Of a stretch of 64,000 bases of DNA, positions 1-14,100 are shown in pieces. The stretch covers positions 6,014,001 through 6,078,000 of the forward strand of contig OX387203.1 in the NCBI GenBank assembly GCA_947561715.1, written 5' to 3'. How positions within the stretch are numbered: the stretch's first letter is position 1; each line of letters begins with the position of its first letter. The translations under genes were made by a program, and so were the position numbers. Below the pieces are notes generated by a model, which had not been told where the DNA came from, did not search any database, and saw nothing but the letters and a program-made list of their open reading frames with translations. This DNA is from Ascidia mentula (taxonomy: Eukaryota; Chordata; Ascidiacea; Phlebobranchia; Ascidiidae).

Positions 1-294
1 AGCAGCAGTGGAGTCCATTCTCCAGCTAATACAAGCCCTGGCGCATCGTCCGTCACTTCAGCACCGCCATCTTCAGGAGGCAGCCCAAGCCACCAGTCTA
101 TGCTGCCCCCCGCCGCGAGCCACCACGCACTGGGTCAGATGTACTTGCAGCAGATGACTGACAGCCAAAATGCAGCTTTGGCGAATGACCCAGAGTCACC
201 GGGCATGCGTTCCATGCAGCCCACCACACATTACCAGGCCTCTACAACAGTGAGCCACGTTCCAATGGCGATGCACATGCCACAAAGCATGTAA
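1..294 (+). CDS. SoxB1-like transcription factor, C-terminal part (5' end outside window)
   Basis: The frame is open from base 1 to a TAA at 292-294 and gives 97 residues of what must be a longer protein; no HMG box lies in the window. The segment is rich in Ser, Pro, His and Met, as expected of a transactivation tail. Its end carries an MYL motif, then a THYQ motif, then a hydrophobic VPM...HM stretch next to the stop. SoxB1 proteins (Sox1/2/3) end in the same order: a DM-SMYL motif, an HYQ motif, then a VPL-THM/I end. The match is to motif order, not to long identity, so another Ser/Pro-rich factor is possible. No splice acceptor is needed at the left edge, which fits the usual single-exon SoxB structure. 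The DNA-binding domain upstream of this window would settle the name. Confidence 0.6.
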   Translation, partial: SSSGVHSPANTSPGASSVTSAPPSSGGSPSHQSMLPPAASHHALGQMYLQQMTDSQNAALANDPESPGMRSMQPTTHYQASTTVSHVPMAMHMPQSM

Positions 295-561
295 GGGGTG
301 TGTGTCAGTGCAACTATACACGTTTGGCACCATGGTGGACTAAGCACGGCCAAGTACCGCGGCGCTCTCGACCACAGGCAACGCGGGATGATTTTGGAAT
401 GTGAAACAATGCGTCGCACGCCGTTGCAACCTATCGCGCGCGCAACACAATCGCGTTCGCGAGCCCGAGTGAAATTAAATCAAAATCGTTGTTTGTTCGC
501 ACCGACTGGTACCAGCAACTGTGAGTTAATTCGAATGTAAATAACGCGAGATACTAATAAA
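295..561 (+). other. 3' UTR of the SoxB1-like gene
   Basis: Non-coding sequence between the stop codon and the first polyA signal. It contains no intron-like signal and no long open frame in continuation of the CDS. GU-rich sequence follows the polyA signal, as expected for a cleavage region. Confidence 0.5.
556..561 (+). terminator. Polyadenylation signal AATAAA, SoxB1-like gene
   Basis: A canonical AATAAA lies 262 bases after the stop codon, followed by a G/T-rich stretch (TGCTTGTATATAC near 600). It is the first AATAAA downstream of the gene, so it is the likely 3' end, although longer 3' UTRs are common in Sox genes. Confidence 0.55.
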
Positions 562-3500
562 CTTTATGGCCTCGGCTCAGCAGCGCTGGCCGTGCGGTGC
601 TTGTATATACTCCTGCGGCGAATGCTCGCGCTGTTTTTATTTAAGTGGCGCGACAAGCAGCCTGTGTTTTTGGGGCGGTCACCTTCAGCCTTTATGTGCC
701 TTGCAGCTTTCAACGGTAAACCGACGAAACGATGAAATTATTGCAACAGCTTTTTGCAACCTGGTTTTACTATGATTCGATTGTCGTATTTATTGCATTT
801 TTACCAACCGACATTCATTTTTTTTTTGCCGGAAATGGTTCTGTTTGTTACCGTTCCCAGCACCTCTGTATTGCAGTTACATTTGGAATTGCAAATTTAG
901 TTGCTTTTAGTTCGCAAGACTTTTTTAGCGAATTTGCGCTTTCAAAAAACAAGGAAAATTGCTTTTGCTCATTTTCAATTCAACTTCATTTTTTTGTACA
1001 ACTCTTCAAAGTCAGATATTGCACAATCTTCATTCGACAAACCCCTTTGCTAGTTCACACAACAATTGGCCCGCATCTTCAATGCTTTCAACACATATTT
1101 ACTCTTCAAATACGACATTAAACCAACTGTTTCAATTTCGATCCGGTGTCTGCCACCGGGATATTGCATCTCTTATTTCCGACTGATGCCAGTCAGGCGT
1201 TTATTTATTGAAAATTCACTGTACCGTCATGCGCAAATCACTTCGCGCCGCCAGCAGATTAAAACGTACTCTATATATTGCATTGCTTTGCAGCACCACC
1301 GTCACATACTTCATAATAACACAACTTCAACCAACACTCGACTAAGTGGCCCAAACTGTAGTCGCAAAACCCGATACCATTTTCACTCGTTTAGGTGGCA
1401 CTGTTGTATTTTCTTTATTCCGTGGTTTTTGTTCATTGCGATTTTTGTGGTTGCTGGTTTGATTTTGTTTTTTTTCGCCGAAGCATGTTCTCAGTTGTTT
1501 GGATATTGCATTGTTTTTGCGCCGAGTTTGTTCTTGTCTGTTGTGTAGCTGTTGAACAGCTTTAGTGATTCCCGTAGTGATGGAATAAACCAACCACAAA
1601 AATATTCAAAAATATGTGCTGTTTATCAGGCAAGCGGTACTGAAAAATGACAACCTATACCAAAGTAAGGCAGCTGTCCGAATAAGGTAGCTGTAAAATC
1701 GTACGCTACTAGTTGGGAAAATTCTTCAATGTAAAATATATCACTTCAAAGTTTCTGGCGCCATTTAACATTTAGAGGCAAGTGTGACATAGTATCTTGT
1801 GATCAAGATTCAGGAACCAAAACTTAAGACTGAAATTATACAGAAGCTTATGTTTTGTGTGCATATAGGGCTCATAATCAAACCTAATGCATAAATTTCA
1901 CTTTCAAATTTTTGTAAAGGGTAAAAACCCACAACTAAACTAGCATGATCAGTATTCAACCCACGGAAAGTGTCGATTTAAGAAGAAAATATTTCCAAAG
2001 TATTTTGAAATAAACACGACCGAAACTAGTTTATCTTTCAAAAATGTCCAAAAAAGTGTTTTAGTCCAAAAACCAAGTATTGTTTCAGGACTGCATTGAG
2101 AGGAACCGTTTGGGACAAAGGCTGCTGCAGTATCGTAAGCAAACAACAGTTTTCCGAAGTTATACGCCTCCCCTCTGCGCACAGCAAGCCCTGGGCAAAC
2201 ATCATTCTCAGGCTTCAGCCACAAAGTTGTTTAGTTATTTGGGGCGTAACCTTTTGCGTTGCCAGCTAACCGTGACCTCTATAAAACCGAGCCTCCGTGA
2301 GGCCAATCCACAAGCTATCGGCACCGGCTTAATAAGTGCCACGGTAGCTTTAGGCAAAACTTTGATCGAAATGTTCAAATCAAACCGTGAATCTGCAAAT
2401 AAACTAAAAGTTTATCAAGCATAAAAGTCATAGCTTCTGGAATTTCCGGCACTACCTTTTAGGGTTTGTTCACCGGTCCACGACAGTTCATTAATATCTT
2501 AATATTTTGAAGGCATCTAGAAATTGATTTGTGGCTGAAAGATCTCCAATACTATGAATAAAAAGTGCCTTGTTAGCTGCGACATGCAAGTCGTTGTAAT
2601 CCCAATGTAATCCGCCCCCAACAAAGAGGGGGACTCGGACACCCTTAGGTATTGAGGCAATTTTATCTTGTCAATCGATTTTTTTCAACAAAGCCCGTCG
2701 CGCGGGTCTCTTTTGTTCCCAATTGTTGTCCGTTCGCGACTAACAATGGATTCGAAGCCCGAGCTGACAGAGAATATGCCTTGAAACAAAGCCTGATCCC
2801 AGTTCCCAAATGGCCAAGTAAAATGCATATGAGTTTATGAGAAATGTGAGGCTGTAATTATGCAAGCCGTCTGATTTAAGGCAATAAGCTCGGCGGAGTT
2901 CTGAACAGCGGCGAAAAAGTACGCTAGTTCTTTGAGTGGACTTCATTTCGAAAGCACGCCCGAGCTGGAACGCTTATCGCCATCGCTGCCGCCACTTACA
3001 TGGGTACTGAAGGACTGTTGAGTCGTGGGCCCAGCGGGCGTCGGAACGACGTTTTAGGCACTAGGACATACGCTCAAACGATGTCGCAAGCCCTTTTACA
3101 CGGGCCCGTCTTGCCAGCGACGTTTGGGCCCAAAGTTTTTGAGGACTTCGCTAGTGATTTTTTGGGGGGTTGCTTCAACGCACTGGCTCTCTTCTTCGGC
3201 TTAAGTGGCCACTGAGCAAATTATTGGGACAACACGGAAGGGAAGGCGGCATTAATCTGTGTGCCTTGATAATTTCTCGGGATTGCTTTGTGTTAAATAA
3301 ATTCATTTACAACGCTCATTGACAACGAGGTTTTATTTTTTAAATGGCGATGCGAGTTCGACGCAGCGATTCCTGGGCCTAAACCACAAAACTAAATACA
3401 GTCACGTTCTTCCGGACCACCTCGGGCTGTATGAATTTACCGGAAATTGGCACTAAAACAACAAGCACGAGTATAATAGCGCCAGTCAATGCACACAGAA

Positions 3501-6500
3501 AGAACACTTTTGATAACTTTGCCATGTATTTAAAACGCCTGGAATTTGCCACAAAATTCCCCAATGAAAAATTTGGAATCGCAACCGAGCTCGTTAAGCT
3601 TTCCCTGGAGGGTGATTAACGGCCTCTTTTGTTTCTCTCCCATGGTCGTACGTTTTTTACGCTCATTAAATTTCCGGGTCGTGAGAGCCTGGCTTCGCTC
3701 GCCGATGCGAGACGGTTGCGACTGCCTTAACCCCAGGATTGATCGGCCTGGCGCAATTTTGATACCGCTCTAGGTTCGCACGGTTTCAGCCCGAAATGCA
3801 GACCAGGGAGTGCGTCATAGGTGATGTTTAGCTAGGTTTGATATCGCAATCGTCGGGCTTGAAGTACTTCACCCAGATGAAGTCAGTGGCTAAGGCTCCA
3901 GGGAGCCGTGGTTTGGTTTCTTATGAGTCAAGGAAGGCGGTCGGGACCCAGGCCGGTGGGAACTGGGCTTTGGTTACGCGAAATAATCTCAAGCTGGGAC
4001 GAAACGCGATGGTCGGTGTGGGAGATAACAGGTGGTATCAGACGATGGGTAAATTCTGGGTACGCGTCCAAAATGTACGCCCTAAGACCATTTAACCGTC
4101 AACGCCCAATGAGTTGGCGTTAAGTTATAGTTCAACCATTAATGACGCTGTACAAAAATAGAACAGGGTTTGTGGCGTGAAAGTACTTTACAGGGGTTTG
4201 ACTTTTCAGCCCCATTCGCACTTAAATTGTACCAGATTATTGGAGATACAAATTTGCGTGTGGGAGGGATCAAAGCGCGCGCTGTCACGCGACGACTTCA
4301 AAAGTTTAAAAACAAACGCCGCCTTGTGTTTTTTCGACCGATCCTCCTCCTTTTTCCTTTGCAAAATCACAAATTGTGTCGCTAGGGACTGGTAATGGAG
4401 GTTACATCCAACCCCGGGTTGTGGTTGTTTTCCAAAACCGCTCTCGAAAGGCAACTGCGCGTGGGCAACACCACAAGGAAACGACCTTGCAGTTGGGTGT
4501 GACCTTGAGTGCGGCTCGCACGAGGAAATCGACATGTTTTTCTTCGCCCCAACGTACCGTAGAGTGCTAATGCATTGCGCCTTGGGCTTTAGAAGTCTCT
4601 GACCCACCCGTGTCCTTGGCACGCCCACTTCAATGTGCAAAGCACCACAAAACCGCCTACAACCAAACGCGCTTCAAGGATGAAGGCGAGACGCTGAGCA
4701 GAGCACTACACATAGTCGAGGACCAACTCTAAAAGTGGTGGTTTGGTTTTATTTCCACAGTACGTGAGAGGGTATAGGACGGCCTGTTGACTATTACAGT
4801 ACCCATTATAGGTAACTGGCTGCAAAGACGGACCTCACAAATCGACCGACAGAAGGATTTGTGCTAATAAAATACATCATCATGTGGCCTACGTTATCGC
4901 AGACCAACCCAAAACACACAACAGCGGTAAACCAAAATTAGTCACCATATTTGTATGATTTCTATTATGCTCAAAAAGAGGCGAAGTTATGACCTCACCA
5001 GTTAAATCTGATTAAAAGTAAATCCCAAATATACATCCGGGAAAAAAACGAATACAAAAACAAACCTCGACCTTTCAAAAGCCCCCTTTGGGCACCGCAA
5101 GGCCCTGGGGTGAAGAAGGCTTGACAGGCGACACGTGACTTTGACATACGAGCGTGCACCCGAAATCGGTAACGAAACCGAACACCACAGACCGGCGCCG
5201 AACCAGAAACACCAGGTATTATGCGGAAGAGGCAAGGTCAGTGCTTGAAAGCACGCGGTACCACACGCCTACCCCACCAAAGGGTTAATGACGTCGTACG
5301 GCCGCATTGTGTATCGTTTCGTTCTATGCCGAGGGCCCGAATTATCGCATTTAGCAACTTGTTCAGTGTTGGTTCGTTGCGTAACAATAACCCTTCAAAG
5401 GTTTTTGCTTTGACGGAAGGACCATGACTGCAAGTGCTATTTAATATAATACGGGAGGGGGCATACCGGTTAAAGCTGTATCTTTTGTTGTGGAAATCTG
5501 ACCTTAACAAATTTTATTTCGTCACAACAGAAAAACCATTTGGTCGATTTACACGAATATATTTTTTTTTCAGGCTTTGTGTTTAAATATAGTTAAAAGC
5601 ACACTTGATTAACACGAAGGTTTGATTTATTTTTGGATATTGACAAAAATATACAGTTATATATGGACAGTATATTTAATGAATATTTTAAAACGGTAGT
5701 TATATTTATGCCTTTATTTGGCACTTAATAAAAAGCAATTCTCCATAATGACACAGACCTAGTTCAGAATACAAACACGTACCACGGGTCCAAAAATAAC
5801 GTCGCTATATAGGCACTTTATACGGGGAAAGGCGTGTTTGGGCGCGTAGGGCATCGACGGGCCAACATGTAAGCCAAATATTGGCCCGATCTCGGTCTTG
5901 CGTATCCAAGGGCCGGTCTACAAGGAAGCGAAGCAGGTCTTGCGTGTAAGACTACCATGCGATGGATCAGCGGTGCGAGGTCCCGTAATGGCACACTAAT
6001 GTTTGCCTGACGAAAGCCCGATGGATATCAGCCCATTTCCCCAACGAACGTCGACATTTTTGCGACGGAAAAAACTTATGGGAGCAACATGAAAATGTTG
6101 TCTTGGAAAATTGCTGAGCATCAAATAACACAAGTCCGGTTTGACTGAAAATTAGTCTTTTCTGGATGGTTGTGTATTATGGGCGTGTAATTTGCTGACG
6201 TTAGAGTAGTGATGATTTAAAAAATCACGTCAAAAATTTAAATTATACATCACAGTAGATTTAATATAACATCTCTGTTTAGCAGCAGCTACAAGTTTAG
6301 CTATAATCTTCGACACATTTTTACAATAGGTTTTACTAAACTCCCAAGTGTATCGTACCACTAAAATCTGCACATATACTCCCTATTACCTCCACGCCAA
6401 CGCGAATCAACAACACCACCAAGATTTCATGGGAGATATCTAACGCAAGCTATGACTCTCAATGGTGATAAGTAACGGGTGTGACTCTGGAAAGTCGATG

Positions 6501-7266
6501 GGGATCATCGCAAAATTGACGTAACAGTCTGGAAGTAGCCCCACCTCTGTGGCCGAAAAAAGGAAAACCGTGCGCTGCCTACTCCTCCTGCTTCATACCA
6601 CAACTTATATTACGGCAGTCAGTTTGTCATTTTCCAGGCGATCCTGGTTATTACCGATGTGATTTACATTAATAATATTACTGTAAAGTTGAATTGAATG
6701 ATGGTCGCATGTTTTTCCCCAACAATATTGACTTAATTTAAATAGTTTCAAATAGAAATGCATTTAAAGAAAGTATAACGCACCCGACCGAAAAAAATAC
6801 CCGAACCATATCTCACAGGGAGCGGGTCGGGCCTCATTACAGCCCAACCAGTAATTGGGCAGCTTTTTGGGTCGCAGAGGCTTCGTCTCAAATTGTCCAG
6901 AGCGACATTAGTGACTACGTTTTTCACACAACGTTCTACGCTGTCATTTTCCCATCATTTGGGTAACCTGGGGTGGCAAACGCTCCAAGCAGATGGCTGA
7001 AATCTTAGTTCTAATGACGACAATATTTTTGTGCGTGACGTATCCAGAGTAGGGATGGGCGTCTAATTTAAGCTCGGTGATGATTTCGTCCTGAAGCAAG
7101 AATTCAAAACTGATGTACACTAGACGGGTTGTTGTTCTACCAAAAACAAGACCATCAAAAACATTTTTGATTGTTATGTTTAAATGTCTTTTGTCGACAA
7201 AATTATTTTAAGATGTTGCAGAGACAACAGACCATTGATTATGTCGCCTTAATATATAAGATACTA
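562..7266. other. Gene-free region downstream of the SoxB1-like gene
   Basis: I found no exon here. The open frames are short (60-160 codons), overlap each other in several frames, lack recognisable motifs and are what chance gives. Composition swings between AT-rich parts (about 5530-5760 and 6640-6780) and CpG-rich parts (about 3000-3200, 3640-3780 and 5820-5960). If the neighbouring gene is SoxB1, such a desert would be a natural place for distal enhancers, but I cannot show one. Confidence 0.5.
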
Positions 7267-7308
7267 CTTACTCATCGTGAATTTGTCCCGCTTACTCATC
7301 GTGAATTT
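7267..7308. repeat. Short tandem repeat, 24-base period, two copies
   Basis: CTTACTCATCGTGAATTT occurs at 7267-7284 and again at 7291-7308, with six unrelated bases between. The 18 repeated bases are identical. It is a small local duplication with no coding context. Confidence 0.85.
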
Positions 7309-7616
7309 AAAATGTCAGTTATTTTGTTTTTGCCCATAGGTCGAGACAGTTTAGACTCCGGTATGAATTTTGTGGCCTGCAGAGTTGTACGAACCTAAAA
7401 CCCCGTTGAATGACACAAGGTTTCGGTCGATGTGATCCTAAATAACAATTTCCAGAAATTACGGTACCCGTAAAACCACCTTCACCACAGGGAAAGGTCC
7501 AATACGGAAACAAAACGAAAGGCAGGAAAAGTCACCTATATATGATGATGCGGTCTTCTGTATTAAAGCTCGACACAAGCAGTTTTGTGTGACAAATTTT
7601 TTTACAAAAAAACATA

Positions 7617-7673
7617 TTTTTTTTTCGACCACACCGAGATTTGAACCCAGGATATCCTATCCACGAATCCCGA
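7617..7673 (-). repeat. tRNA-like SINE fragment, copy 1
   Basis: Read on the minus strand, this stretch runs GGGATTCGTGG, then a TCC-GGGTTCAAATC segment, then CGGTGTGGTC and an A-rich tail. The GGTTCAAATC part is a match to the tRNA TPsiC arm and RNA polymerase III B box. Almost the same sequence occurs on the plus strand at 27714-27768, so it is a dispersed repeat and not a single tRNA gene. No full cloverleaf can be folded because the anticodon region is missing. It lies between the SoxB1-like gene and MPDU1. Confidence 0.6.
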
Positions 7674-9055
7674 AATAATCACGCAGAGAAACGAAATAAC
7701 TTGCGTAACGATAGAACCAGGATAATTATTGAGCAAGGCAGGGGACCGTGTATGGATCTTTTGTTAGAAATATGTTGTATATTGGTCACGTGCAGTACAG
7801 GTTTTGGGAAATAATCAATTTTGTCACGTCTCCCGTGCAGTGACACAAGGCAACACGCTTGTGATGTAAACGGGTATTTTTCAGTCTGATTAATACTCGT
7901 CAACATCCTGAGTTCCAAAGCCCGAATCACAATAACCACACGGCTAACAACTACAGCCCCTTCACACACGTATATGGATGCCTCCAGGTAGCAAACGTCT
8001 CGTACAGAAGACCCCGGCGCATTTGAAAACTAGTTGACCCGTGTCACTCCCACGCACCAAGAAACCATTTCTCCCATGGGTCTCGGGCGCTCTGCTTGTG
8101 TCAATTATACTTCCGAATCGAGAGACCCCGCAAGCTCGACCCGGCTTACCCATCAACACGGCAGTGTACACAGGCGTGGACACAAAGCATGGTGGGAATT
8201 TTTGGGCAACGGTTTTCGCACAACTGGTCCGCGGGGGCGAAGGAATGCAGCGAGGGTGACTGTTGGCGCGTGTAACGGCGATATTGTGATACTCCTACCA
8301 TGGGGGACGTGTAGCCTACGTAGTGAGGGTTCAGGTTGCGTTCCCATAGAGTGATTTCTGAAGATGCATAACGTTCACTCGTATATGATGCACGCCGACT
8401 GCCATATTTAGTGCTGTAGGCAGTTTGTGGTTAAGCGTAACGCGGTACGTGTGAAAAATGGTTTGTAAAGTTTATTGTAATGATTTTTGCTTTCCAGCTC
8501 ATTGGAACTGACGAATCAAATGAGAACAGTCGGCCTTGGATACCATGTGAGCAATGGGGAAAAATTTCGTGTATTTTCGATATTCCGCGGAAATATTTCT
8601 TTTTACACCTTTGCTGTTGCCCGTATATGCTAGTGTTTCACAAATATTTTCCATTCTTTAAAATTTTAGTGGTTTGGCGAAAGCAGCTGTGACCGCGTGC
8701 CCATTTTTTACCATATGTATAGTTACGTCATCTTACAGGAATGGCAACAATTAGCGAAACACTGGAATATTTTGCTTTAACGAGGACAAAACCACGTCAA
8801 AGCATGTACGATCGTGTGCATTAATGGCATTACAAATACGGTCGGAATGTCTAGGAACCATTAAATAAAAGCGCGAACCGTCGGCCATAAAACCACAGCG
8901 CTGGCAGAGACAGCACATGTTTTTACCGAATCTATTTACCCAGCTGACGAAAGGAAAGTAGCAAAATGCGACAAATATTAGTGGGACAAACGCTTGTGTT
9001 TCAGTTGGCGGTCGTTAATTGCTGTGTGGCCTTTGAAGTTTGCCTCAATTTCCTA

Positions 9056-9076
9056 CAGTCGTTAAATAAACGACTG
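9056..9076. repeat. Short perfect inverted repeat (8-bp stem, 5-base loop)
   Basis: CAGTCGTT at 9056-9063 is the exact reverse complement of AACGACTG at 9069-9076. The loop is AAATA. It does not match the histone-mRNA stem-loop. No function is assigned. Confidence 0.7.
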
Positions 9077-10929
9077 GGCGACCCGAGTGGAACTGGTAAA
9101 CAAACTTTGATGTTTCAGAGATTGTGGGAATAGTGTGAGAGATTTAAATATTTAAAACTTAAATGCAAAAATTTTGCTTTCGCTTTATGTGGCAACAGTT
9201 TTTGTGCTTTTCAAATGGTTTGTATGGCATCAAAACAAATCGTAAGACAGGTGTAAGTTTGTTGTTCACATATATGCTTTGTACTAAATGGAGGTTACAT
9301 CTAGAGAAAATTTTTACAGTCACTTCTTCAGTCCAATATCTTCCAAAATAACAATATCAATTCTAAAAAAATGCCAATAAATAAACCAATTCCACAAATT
9401 CCAAAAGCAAAATAAAACAGATAGCACTATCTAATCATTTCCCCCTTACTCAAAAAAAATTTTTCTTTGTCAATACCAAGTTGACATGTGTACCTTATAT
9501 ACTATCTGTTTATTTTGCAACTTGAACATTTACAGTGTAACACAACCCATCACATCGTCATGCGATCGCGTGATACAAATTCCAGAAGGGCTTGATCAGC
9601 TAACTCCATAACAACCAGCATTGACGATAAACACCGGTGTGGAGAACACGTGGTTGCAATTGCGGCAAGCCAGGGGATTGTTATACGTGTGTAGGCTCAT
9701 CTCATTAAACTTTAATGGCGCGCATATCGCCGAATTAATCATTCATGAGAACACAAATCTACGCGGTTTTAATAAAGTTCTGATGTTCATATAGGGATGT
9801 TATAGACGCAGCTGTAGCCAGTGGAAAAATGTTGCGTGCCAGCGGGGAAACATTTGTGGTTATTTTTCCCCACTAGGGGTAGGCTCTTTAGCATATAGAT
9901 TCTCATGCTTAATGGGAACATTACGCATCCCAAAACGTTTTAAACTAAACGATTTTCACGCCTTGTCAATTCGTGGTCAAAGTCCCGGCTTACTGCGTCA
10001 TGGCAGAATATGGCCTTCGTAAAGTTGTGGTTAGGTGAACTTCGAGAGATCAACACAGATCAGAAAACATATTTTTTCTAGCCAATAACTTTAACGCCCA
10101 CGCTGAACATCAGCAATAAATAAAGCATAATTTTCTGTTTGAAAATTACCAAAATCTTATATCTTCCACAAACTATCAAGTGTATAGCCCGCGCACGAAC
10201 CACATACAGGATGCGCCTATCCAGCGTACAGTTCCACCTTCCTTTACTAACATATTAATAAGCGTTTCTTGAGCAGGACCGGCTTAAGCTGACCGTTCGC
10301 CGACTTCTTAACAAATATCCGCGCCATTACACGCAATTCATCAATGATAAGCTTAGGAAGGATTACGGAAGTACTCGCGTGCTGCTCATTACATATTTAT
10401 CGCCTATTAAAGAAAAGCCAACGTTAAATGAGGGATATGTGTAACGAATCGCGGGGAAAGAAAAAACGCTGATGGTGGTGTACTTTTGCACCTGTGAGTA
10501 TAAATATATATATAGGTTAACTTCTCGTATTTACACTTTTCAGGAAAATATTTATGTGCCCCAAAGACCTTATACCCGTTTTTAAATTCTCTCAAAATTT
10601 TACTCTGAAGATCGCCGAGGTACATGTCGTATACGCAGAAAAATTAATGCATGGGAGGTGAACAAAAAAAAAATTTTTCAACGTTTTTTTGTGTTTTAGA
10701 CAGGTTGTGTTTTATGTGCCTTTACAAGTAAGTGTTCGTGTTCGGTTTAAAATTCATCGAAACGTTGCTGCACAACAGTTGTTAAGGGTCAAAAATTAAA
10801 TTGATCCCTATTCATTACACACCCGGTATACAGTTAAAGCGGTTGAAATGCGTGAAATAGAAAAGCCGTGTCCCTGTTGACAAATGTTTGCGCATGGAAA
10901 TGCGTGTGCTCAAAGCGGTGACGATCACG

Positions 10930-11120
10930 CCAGGACGAATCAATATTTATTCGGAATTAATAGATGTGGCAGATCTGGCCGGGACGGATCGACGGCGCGG
11001 CGATTTATCAAAGGCAGGGGTGCCTTGGACATGTGTAAACACCCACACCCGATAATTTAATCGTTCAGTTTCGGCATGACGACAGAGTCTATTGAGACGA
11101 AAGAACAGTTGCATTTGCAA
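10930..11120. promoter_or_regulatory. Candidate cis-regulatory patch (CpG-rich, TCF/LEF-like and Fox-like sites)
   Basis: Within AT-rich gene-free DNA this stretch is noticeably richer in G, C and CpG. It contains ATCAAAGG at 11007-11014, which fits a TCF/LEF site, and TGTAAACA at 11034-11041, which fits a forkhead site, next to a CACCC run. Single-site matches are expected by chance at this length, so the call rests on the local composition and clustering only. Confidence 0.25.
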
Positions 11121-14100
11121 ATCGCCCTTGAGTTTTAAGCTTTATAATATGGCCGATCTCGATAAACACCCGGAGAAACTCGGTGCTCCCACTGTTTGAT
11201 TTGTCGTCTGTTTCTGTTCGCCACCCGCAAAAAGATTGACTTACGCAGAATAAAAAAGCGTTACCTCATAATGTACTCAGGTAAATATAGGGAATTAAGA
11301 GGGGACATGTTCCTACACAAATTTTATTATACGACAGTATATTTTTATCTATGACTTCTGGTTATGGAAAAGAAGACCATCACAACTTGTTTTTTAATAT
11401 CACAAGAACACCCAGCTAATAAACTCACGTAACCTCAAAGTATTCTGTTTAAGGATCCGTAAAATCCAACATTTTCAGCTCATATCGGCCGCTTTACAAA
11501 TACAGATTATATTTAACATTCACTCAGTGAGTGACAAGCGGTCAACGTCTGACTTTATTGAATGCAAATATAATTTCCTTTTAGTGGCATTGTGTCAATG
11601 TTCTGGCGTGTTGAAATTGCAAATAAATTTGCTCAATAATAAATTATCCATCCGAATCACATTGTTTTTAGGCTATTTAATGTGGGTATCAAGTGTTTAA
11701 AGTGGTCTTGTTCGCCCCAACGTGAACTCGCAGCATCGGAAACGCGTCATCGCATCGGAGCAGGTTCGTACATTGATTTTCGCGCGCGTAATTCAGCAAA
11801 TACACACTTGTCGTAGAGAGACTTCAAACGAAGCGAAACCGGATCGGGCAGCGCGACGTTTGGAATCGCAACGATAAACTACGCGCAAACAGGCAGGGCT
11901 CACGTCAATAATTAACCCCGGGCTACGCGCGCGCGCTCGTGTACATACAATTTCTCGCGCGATGTAAGACAAATTGATTCGGCAGTCGCCGCAGAGGCGG
12001 TTCATCAAAAACGCCATGGAGCTCATTAAATTCCCGCGCCTAGGTTTGCTTTAGCTCAGAAACGCAGAGTCTGTGCACACATGAATTTATTGGTGTAGGG
12101 TGGATAGCTCATGGGAGCGGCGTTTGACGAGCACGGGTGTATGTGGCTGGGAAATAACTGCACTTTATGTCGTTTATTTCAAAGCGCCGAGTGCCGCCCT
12201 CTTAAAACAAAGGGCGACCTTGACTCGGGTGGTAAAGGTATTTTACCGTCCTAGATTTTTGCAGTAAATACTAGTGATTGACATCCACTTATTTTGGTGT
12301 GCATGCATTTTATATGACAGTACTTACGTTATATGATTTATTGACTCACGTCCGTGTTATGGCAAAGCAAACACCAAAGCACCAATGTGAAATTTATGTG
12401 AACAATCACTTCTGGGCATTTTTGGCATTTTTTTACATTTTTGTAACAAAGCATGTAAAGATATCTTCAACATGGAAATTTATTTACGTTAAGGATTCAA
12501 ACACACACGCAAGCATTCTGGTTGGTTAATATACTTTATTTTCACTTAGTCAAAGCCAAATTTTGCATTTCCATATTACGTCATTACGCGCAAGCAGTTG
12601 TTCATACACTTGGAAAGAGAACGAATGATGAGATGCGGAAAATGTTGAACTGTGAAACCATTACTGTGGAATCATACAACCACTTCGTGTGGGGAAACCA
12701 AGAATTCCAACTTTTATGCAACGTAGCGGCTCAAGAACTCGTAAAGCATTGCGGGACTGACGGGGTTCTTTTTTACGACCGCAACCGACTTTGATTACAA
12801 GACGATCTCACCAGCTCCTTGCCGCTCACTTGACAAATGTGGGAATAGGTTTGGTTTACAGTCTCGTTGCGGTTTGTTGGCGATAATTTAGGACCCGCCT
12901 CCTTGGCAGGCGAAGGCGATTTGATTTTTACCGAAACGTTCAAACGATCCAGACATTATCGATCCGATATCGAGTGTTTGCGCGAATATGAGGAGAAAAA
13001 ACAACTTCGCTCTGGGGTTCGTATACTCACGAAGGCAAATAAAGCTATGGGTAATTGATGGCGTTTGCCAGCGTCCAACACCCAACCTAGCAGCTGTTAA
13101 CAACCACCAGGCATTTATCACTTAGGCTGACGCGTATTCAAACACTGCTTGGTAATTGGTCGCCCATTTTCTGTTGATTCGCGACTCGTCGTATAAAAAC
13201 ACAATTTAATTTTTATAGCACGGTGGCGCAATTCCTGCCTGTTAAAAGTCACTTGTACACCGGGCGCAACGGGAGTGTGTGCGTGTGTGTTCATAAAAAA
13301 AAACCCGAAAGTTAAATTTTTATTGTTTTCAAACGCATGCAGTCGAAGCGTCTGTGTTTCTAAGCCTGACTTTGGTGAGGTAATGTTCTTTGAGGAATAA
13401 AGGTATAAAGACTGAGATCATTTTAGCCTTGTCTTTACTAATAAGTGTAGAAAATTTGGGCATCAGGGGTGGTATATTTTCCTAACCGAAGTTGGAAACC
13501 CGGTAAATAGGTGGAATACCATTAACCTTGAACCGTGAATACATTTAGCAATTTATCAAAGAATTAGAAGAAAGAAAAATGTACCAAAAAGCGGAACAAG
13601 CAACCGAAGTCACGTGATTCCAAACAGGGTTTCTCACGCGACGAAACCGTTTAATTTGCCCTCACGACCCGACAAGGTCAAAAACCCCAATAAGATGAAA
13701 TGAAATAAAATCTTGGGCCACGCGCGCAAAGCTTGTGCATTAATTGATACAAAAGGAGAAACACAACCTTCAACAAACCAAAGAGTTTTTATGCAAATAA
13801 CACAGCACCTGGTAAAAACAAGCGAATGTGTAATTAAGAATCACCAAAATTTTCCATAGATCAAAGAAAAACACTTCTTTAGTGGCATAAAAATTAATGT
13901 TTTTCCAACAAAAAATACAGGGGCATCAACATAAAATAGCACCTTAGCCAAATCAATTCAATTCATTTTCACCATTGTCCGCAAAATACACAATACGAAA
14001 ATGCAAACATAATGCAATAAATTGGACAGCGGAAAGAGGACTGGTTAAAACCATACCTGGTTACACGAAACCTGTAGCCAGTGCTGTCAAGTTCTGCTCT

